Positions 41,694 to 46,262 of a stretch of DNA of 46,262 bases are shown one piece after another. The notes under the pieces are model-generated. The model saw nothing but the letters and a program-made list of their open reading frames with translations, was not told the DNA's origin and did not search any database. The number at the start of each line of letters is the position of its first letter. Position 1 is the stretch's first letter. Position numbers and translations under genes: made by a program. This DNA comes from a bacterium (lineage in GTDB: Bacteria > CG2-30-53-67). The DNA lies in NCBI GenBank assembly GCA_919901565.1, contig CAKKPE010000038.1, positions 1 through 46,262 on the forward strand, read 5' to 3'.

Positions 41694-42919
41694 TGAACAC
41701 GTTACCTCTCTCCGAATTGGTAGAGATCAATCCTCGCGTTAAAATCGAGAGATCGAAAGAGTATCCGTTCGTTGAAATGGGCATAGTTGAACCGGAGAGG
41801 CGTTATGTACGCGCAGACCAGAACCGCATATTCCAAAGTGGTGGAGCAAAATTCTTACCTGGTGATACTTTGTTCGCAAGGATAACCCCCTGTCTTGAAA
41901 ACGGAAAAATAGCGCAATATCAAGCCGATGGTGGACAGGCGGGATTTGGTTCAACTGAATTCTTCGTGTTTCGTGCGCGTCCAGGGGTGTCAGATTCTGG
42001 ATTCGTCTATTATCTTGCCAAATCAGATTTGATCAGAAAACCGGCTGAAAAAAGTATGTCGGGTGCTTCTGGCCGACAGAGAGCTGATCTCAAATCAATT
42101 GTTGATCTCGAAGTGCCTTCCCCCCCTCTCCCCACGCAGCGGAAAATAGCGGCTATTCTCTCGGCCTACGACGACCTAATCGAGAACAACCTGCGGCGGA
42201 TTAATATTCTGGAGGGGATGGCGCAGAACCTCTACCGCGAGTGGTTCGTCAAGTTCCGTTTCCCCGGCCACCAGAAAGCCCGCTTTACCGATTCCCCCCT
42301 TGGCAGGATTCCGGAGGGGTGGAAGGTGAAAAGGCTTGATCAAGTGGCTTTGTTTCAAAATAATGGAACAGACGCCGGTGAGCATTTGAGAGATCGTGTC
42401 TACCTGCCCATTGACTGTATTCCAAGAAGAAGTTTGGCTATTACCGAAATAAAATTATGGAAAGAAGCGCAAAGTAGCCTTCACTTATTCGATGAAAGGG
42501 ATATTCTGTTTGGAGCGATGCGCCCGTACTTTCATAAGGTGGTCGTTGTACCATTCAAAGGAGTAACTAGGAAAACTTGCTTTGTCTTTAAGAGCGTATT
42601 GCCCGAGTATCATGCCTTTACTGCGTTGACTTTGTTTCAAGACTCAACTGTTTCGTTCGCCAATGCGCACAGCAAAGGAGCTACTATCCCTTATGCTGTG
42701 TGGCCACAGTCTATGGATGGCATGCCTGTTGTTGTTCCATCAATTGAACAAGCAAAACGATTTGAACATGCCGTCGGGCCGATGATTACCAGAATTGGAA
42801 CTATGTTTTTTCAAAACACTTCCCTCCACAGCACCCGCGACCTGCTGTTGCCCAAGCTCATCTCCGGCGAGGTGGATGTATCGGAACTGGAGATCGCCGT
42901 TCCCGAGGAGACTACATGA
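41690..42919 (+). CDS. hsdS: type I restriction-modification specificity subunit HsdS
   Basis: The 409-residue product determines which DNA sequence is recognised. It has the usual two-half layout: target-recognition domain 1 (about 1-140), a central conserved helix with [20 protein letters not shown] (about 143-175), target-recognition domain 2 (about 205-380), and the C-terminal conserved helix with [20 protein letters not shown]. The start codon overlaps the hsdM stop (ATGATGA; the second ATG, three bases on, is equally possible). The two recognition domains are more AT-rich than the conserved blocks, as expected for frequently exchanged parts. The bipartite target sequence cannot be read from the protein. 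Intact. Confidence 0.95.
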   Translation: MMNTLPLSELVEINPRVKIERSKEYPFVEMGIVEPERRYVRADQNRIFQSGGAKFLPGDTLFARITPCLENGKIAQYQADGGQAGFGSTEFFVFRARPGVSDSGFVYYLAKSDLIRKPAEKSMSGASGRQRADLKSIVDLEVPSPPLPTQRKIAAILSAYDDLIENNLRRINILEGMAQNLYREWFVKFRFPGHQKARFTDSPLGRIPEGWKVKRLDQVALFQNNGTDAGEHLRDRVYLPIDCIPRRSLAITEIKLWKEAQSSLHLFDERDILFGAMRPYFHKVVVVPFKGVTRKTCFVFKSVLPEYHAFTALTLFQDSTVSFANAHSKGATIPYAVWPQSMDGMPVVVPSIEQAKRFEHAVGPMITRIGTMFFQNTSLHSTRDLLLPKLISGEVDVSELEIAVPEETT

Positions 42920-42940
42920 TGATCGTTGGAGGCATTAAAT

Positions 42941-44755
42941 ATGGAAGCGCGTAATAGAAATCTGAAAGACTGGTACGGAAAGATCCAGCGCGGTGAAATT
43001 AAGTTACCGCGTTTTCAAAGGCATGAGGTGTGGGACCGGCAACGTATATCCAGCCTCATCGAGACGGTTGTCCATGACCTCCCCTTGGGCATTACTCTGA
43101 CACTGGAAGTCGGCGATAAGGAAAAATTTATCTCCCGCTTTCTGGAAACAACCACACCGAAAGAAAATCAACGCGTTCTTGAACACCTCCTGGATGGACA
43201 GCAGCGACTTACCGCGCTGTGGCGAGCGTTTCACAATAACTATGATTGGGAAACCTACTTCATCTACCTTAAAGACTTCGACAACTATGATGGTGACAAA
43301 GACCAAACCGATATGTCCGCTTTCTTCCGGGGGCGTTATATCAAGAACAATGGCGAGAAGTATCCCATCTGGTGTGACGATCCGGCCCAATGTTTGCAGC
43401 GGGGCTACATTCCCACGCACCTGCTTAAGCCCGAGGACATTCAGAGCGAAATTGATGAATGGCTAAGTAAGGCAACCGCTCCGCGGGAGCCGGAAGGGGG
43501 CAAAGACGAACTTAAAGCATTCTATGACTTCCAAAAGAAAGTGAGTGACCGGATCAAGGATCTGCGATCAATCATCGCCAATTACAACCTGCCATACCTG
43601 TCGTTGCCATCTGAGACGGACAAGAGCGTTGCGCTGGACGTGTTCATAAAAATGAATACAAACAGCAAGCCGCTTTCCCAATACGACGTCATTGTCGCAG
43701 AAGTGGAAAGTGTCATGGGCAGCTCCCTGCACGATCTGCAGGATGCCTTGGATAAGAAGCACTCAGCCGTCGGGCGATATGGGGAGCTATCCGATATGAT
43801 CCTGACCACTTCCGCACTTTTGCAGGGTGCCCTTCCTAACCAACGGGGCGCATGGGATATGGACAAGAAGGTCATGGTGGAAAAATGGGATATCATGGAA
43901 ACCGGCTTGAACCGGATGGCCGAATTCCTGCGCATCGAAGGCATCTATGACAGGGAACGTCTGCCGACCAACGCGGTGTTGGCGGTTATTGCGGCGCTCT
44001 ACGAGGACATTCCGGAATCTGGTGACAAGCGAGGCCAGGACGAGCTTCTGCTGAAGAAGTATCTCTGGTATGCGTTCTTCACCGATCGCTACGAGAATTC
44101 GGCGGCGACGCACGCCTTTTCGGATTTCACCGCGCTGAAACGTATCATTAATGGGGAACGCAAAGAGAACGGCACCAAGTATGCCGAGACCGATGTTCCT
44201 ATTTTCGCCGATCACCGCCTTGTTGAAAAAGAGGAGCTTTTGGATGCCGAATGGCCAAAGCGGGGCACAATCCGTGGACGTGCGGTTCTCGCTGTGGCTT
44301 GTCGCCTGGGAGCTCTGGATTTCTCGACCGGCGAGCGTCTGGATGCAAGTAACATTCAGCAGCGTCATTATCACCATCTATATCCGGATGCCTTGCTAAA
44401 AGAGGCAGAAATTAACAGCTATCTTGCGCTAAACTGCGCGTTGATCTCAGACAAGACGAATATGACGATCGGACGTAAAGACCCTTTAAAATATCTCAAA
44501 GACCGCTATGAGTGGACTACAGAGGAAATTGTGAGCGAGCGACTTCAGTCTCATCTTGTTCCTATTCCTGAGTTGGCTAACGGTGGATATGAAGGAATTA
44601 CGGATTCGGTAAGGAAGGATAAAATAAAAAAAGACTTTGACCAATTTCTTCGGAGAAGGGCTGAGTTTGTGATGAATGCTGTCCGGTTGTTGGTGGCAGG
44701 ACGGCAGATTAGTGCCTCAATCATGTTCCAAGAACACGTTAAAGAGGATGCATGA
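42941..44755 (+). CDS. GmrSD-like DUF262/DUF1524 (HNH) protein
   Basis: The 604-residue product starts at an ATG with GGAGG eight bases upstream. The N-terminal DUF262 domain holds PRFQRHEVWDRQRISSLIE and the nucleotide-binding signature LDGQQRLTALWR (about residues 84-95). The C-terminal part has an HNH-like DUF1524 signature HYHHLYPDALL (about 476-486) and, after a spacer, the Asn-rich NMTIGRKDPLKYL. That two-domain layout is the one of GmrSD/BrxU type IV enzymes, which cleave DNA carrying modified bases in phages, using nucleotide binding. It sits between hsdS and hsdR, two bases after one gene and one base before the other's start region, so it belongs to the operon. It may extend the type I system to modified phage DNA. 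This is inference; activity is not shown. Confidence 0.88.
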   Translation: MEARNRNLKDWYGKIQRGEIKLPRFQRHEVWDRQRISSLIETVVHDLPLGITLTLEVGDKEKFISRFLETTTPKENQRVLEHLLDGQQRLTALWRAFHNNYDWETYFIYLKDFDNYDGDKDQTDMSAFFRGRYIKNNGEKYPIWCDDPAQCLQRGYIPTHLLKPEDIQSEIDEWLSKATAPREPEGGKDELKAFYDFQKKVSDRIKDLRSIIANYNLPYLSLPSETDKSVALDVFIKMNTNSKPLSQYDVIVAEVESVMGSSLHDLQDALDKKHSAVGRYGELSDMILTTSALLQGALPNQRGAWDMDKKVMVEKWDIMETGLNRMAEFLRIEGIYDRERLPTNAVLAVIAALYEDIPESGDKRGQDELLLKKYLWYAFFTDRYENSAATHAFSDFTALKRIINGERKENGTKYAETDVPIFADHRLVEKEELLDAEWPKRGTIRGRAVLAVACRLGALDFSTGERLDASNIQQRHYHHLYPDALLKEAEINSYLALNCALISDKTNMTIGRKDPLKYLKDRYEWTTEEIVSERLQSHLVPIPELANGGYEGITDSVRKDKIKKDFDQFLRRRAEFVMNAVRLLVAGRQISASIMFQEHVKEDA

Positions 44756-44756
44756 T

Positions 44757-46262
44757 ATGAGCCCCAGCGGCTACAGCGAGAACTCCCTGGTCGAGCAACC
44801 GGCCATTGCCCTACTGGCGGAGTTGGGCTGGGATACGATTAACGCATATTACGAATTCGATAACGGCGCCAGCACGTTGGGCCGAGAGACCCGGGCCGAG
44901 GTCATCCTGACCGCCCGCCTGCGCCCAGCCTTGCAGCGGCTCAACCCGGCCGCCCCATCTGCGGCGATAAACCAGGCCATCGAAGAATTGAGCCGAGACC
45001 GCTCGCGCATGAGTATGGTGGCCGCCAACCGGGAGATCTACCACCTGCTAAAGAACGGCGTGCGCGTTCCCGTGCCCGATCCCGAAGGCGACGGAGAGAC
45101 CGTGGAAGTGGTGCGGGTGATCGACTGGGACAATTCCGCCAACAACGACTTTCTGCTCTGCTCACAGTTCTGGGTCACGGGCGAGATGCACACCCGGCGG
45201 GCCGACCTGGTGGGTTGTGTCAATGGCCTGCCGCTGGTCCTGGTCGAACTCAAGGCCGCCCACCGTCGTCTGGAGACCGCCTTCACCGGCAACCTACGCG
45301 ACTACAAGGACACGATCCCGCAGCTATTCTGGCCCAATGCCATGATCATCCTTTCTAATGGCAGCCAGAGCCGTGTGGGCAGCGTAACTGCCGGGTGGGA
45401 GCACTTCGCCGAATGGAAGAAGGTGGACAGCGAGGACGAAGCGGGCCGGGTGTCGCTGGAGACCATGCTGCGCGGTGTCTGCGACCCGGCGCGGCTGCTC
45501 GACCTGATTGAAAACTTTGCCCTGTTTCAGGAGGCCCCCGGCGGGTTGATAAAGCTGACGGCCAAGAACCATCAGTATCTGGGCGTCAATAACGCGCTGG
45601 CGGCCATGGCCGACATCCGGCAGCGAGAGGGCAAGCTGGGGGTGTTCTGGCATACCCAAGGCAGCGGAAAGAGCGTGGCGATGATATTCTTTGCCCAGAA
45701 GGTGCTGCGCAAGCTGCCGGGCAACTGGACCTTTGTGGTGGTCACCGACCGGCAGGAGCTGGACGGGCAGATCTACAAAAACTTCGTCTCGGCCGGAGTG
45801 GTGACCGAAGGCCGCGCCCAAGCGGAAAGCTGCAAGCATTTGCGGGAGTTGCTCAGAGAAGATCACCGCTATGTCTTCACCCTGATCCACAAGTTCGGCA
45901 CCGAAAAGGGTGAGGCGCACCCGGTCCTTTCGGAGCGGCGCGACATCATCGTCATCACCGACGAGGCGCACCGCAGCCAATACGACACGCTGGCGCTGAA
46001 TATGCGCACGGCCCTGCCCAATGCCGCTTTTCTGGCCTTTACCGGCACACCGCTGATCGTGGGTGAGGAAAAGACCCGGCAGGTTTTTGGCGATTACATC
46101 AGCGTCTATGACTTCCAGCAGTCGGTGGCCGATGGAGCGACGGTTCCGCTCTACTACGAGAATCGCATCCCCGAACTGCAGCTTGTCAACGAAAACCTCA
46201 ACGAGGACATGGAGCGCCTGCTGGAAGAAGCGGAGCTGGACGAGGCGCATGAGAGGAAACTG
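44757..46262 (+). CDS. hsdR: type I restriction endonuclease subunit HsdR, 3' end outside the window
   Basis: The first 502 codons of hsdR are present, open to the window edge. The ATG lies one base after the DUF262 stop. An N-terminal HSDR_N nuclease domain carries D150 in RRADLVGCVN and E164-x-K166 in LVLVELKAA, the PD-(D/E)xK pattern. The first RecA-like domain has Walker A HTQGSGKS (from residue 299) and the DEAH box DEAHRSQYD (from residue 402), followed by TGTPL. Residues after about 430 belong to the second helicase domain. No frameshift is visible. With HsdM and HsdS it should form the ATP-dependent restriction complex. It shares no early sequence with the hsdR' fragment at 38520, whose start is a different HsdR subfamily. 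Confidence 0.95.
   Translation, partial: MSPSGYSENSLVEQPAIALLAELGWDTINAYYEFDNGASTLGRETRAEVILTARLRPALQRLNPAAPSAAINQAIEELSRDRSRMSMVAANREIYHLLKNGVRVPVPDPEGDGETVEVVRVIDWDNSANNDFLLCSQFWVTGEMHTRRADLVGCVNGLPLVLVELKAAHRRLETAFTGNLRDYKDTIPQLFWPNAMIILSNGSQSRVGSVTAGWEHFAEWKKVDSEDEAGRVSLETMLRGVCDPARLLDLIENFALFQEAPGGLIKLTAKNHQYLGVNNALAAMADIRQREGKLGVFWHTQGSGKSVAMIFFAQKVLRKLPGNWTFVVVTDRQELDGQIYKNFVSAGVVTEGRAQAESCKHLRELLREDHRYVFTLIHKFGTEKGEAHPVLSERRDIIVITDEAHRSQYDTLALNMRTALPNAAFLAFTGTPLIVGEEKTRQVFGDYISVYDFQQSVADGATVPLYYENRIPELQLVNENLNEDMERLLEEAELDEAHERKL

Overview
The window looks like a chromosomal segment of a Gram-negative, GC-rich anaerobe, most likely a Desulfobacterota (former Deltaproteobacteria) relative. 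That is inferred from the mix of core genes, multiheme c-type cytochromes, a sigma-54 response regulator with a matching -24/-12 promoter, and short dispersed inverted-end repeats. No 16S gene is present, so the taxonomic call rests on gene character only.

Region by region. 1-3.65 kb is visibly AT-rich and carries the 3' part of one Eco57I/TaqI-type adenine DNA methyltransferase gene plus a second, overlapping gamma-class adenine methyltransferase. It ends in two strong hairpins, one of which resembles an integron attC core, and looks foreign to the rest. 3.65-11.4 kb is core: trmFO, xerC, dnaE, accA and a DUF4911 gene, with small repeat elements in the gaps. 11.4-23.7 kb is an electron-transfer locus: a pentaheme cytochrome, a membrane histidine kinase, a sigma-54 activator, a near-consensus sigma-54 promoter, a 9-haem secreted cytochrome, a parvulin-type foldase, a related 7-haem cytochrome and a small lipoprotein. 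23.7-28.9 kb holds a decayed GGDEF gene, a LysM lipoprotein, aspS, hisS and a tRNA-Gly/Cys/Leu cluster.

From 29 kb on the window becomes an accessory and defence region: a DUF4143 ATPase, a decayed AbiE toxin-antitoxin pair, an ARPP-1 protein, a WYL regulator, an AlbA/Schlafen-type ATP-binding regulator, a complete DarT/DarG DNA ADP-ribosylation toxin-antitoxin pair, a DUF6602-type protein, a HEPN-like protein, and a type I restriction-modification operon (hsdM-hsdS-GmrSD-like DUF262 gene-hsdR) that runs off the right edge.

How the genes work together. In the cytochrome locus the two-component pair, followed by the sigma-54 promoter, suggests a self-contained circuit in which an envelope signal switches on a secreted multiheme cytochrome and its periplasmic foldase. 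In the defence region, darTG sits between an hsdM 5' fragment and an hsdR 5' fragment, so it appears to be the survivor of an older type I restriction operon. A 183-bp direct repeat carrying the tail of the WYL gene brackets that island, and a second, apparently intact type I operon lies immediately downstream.
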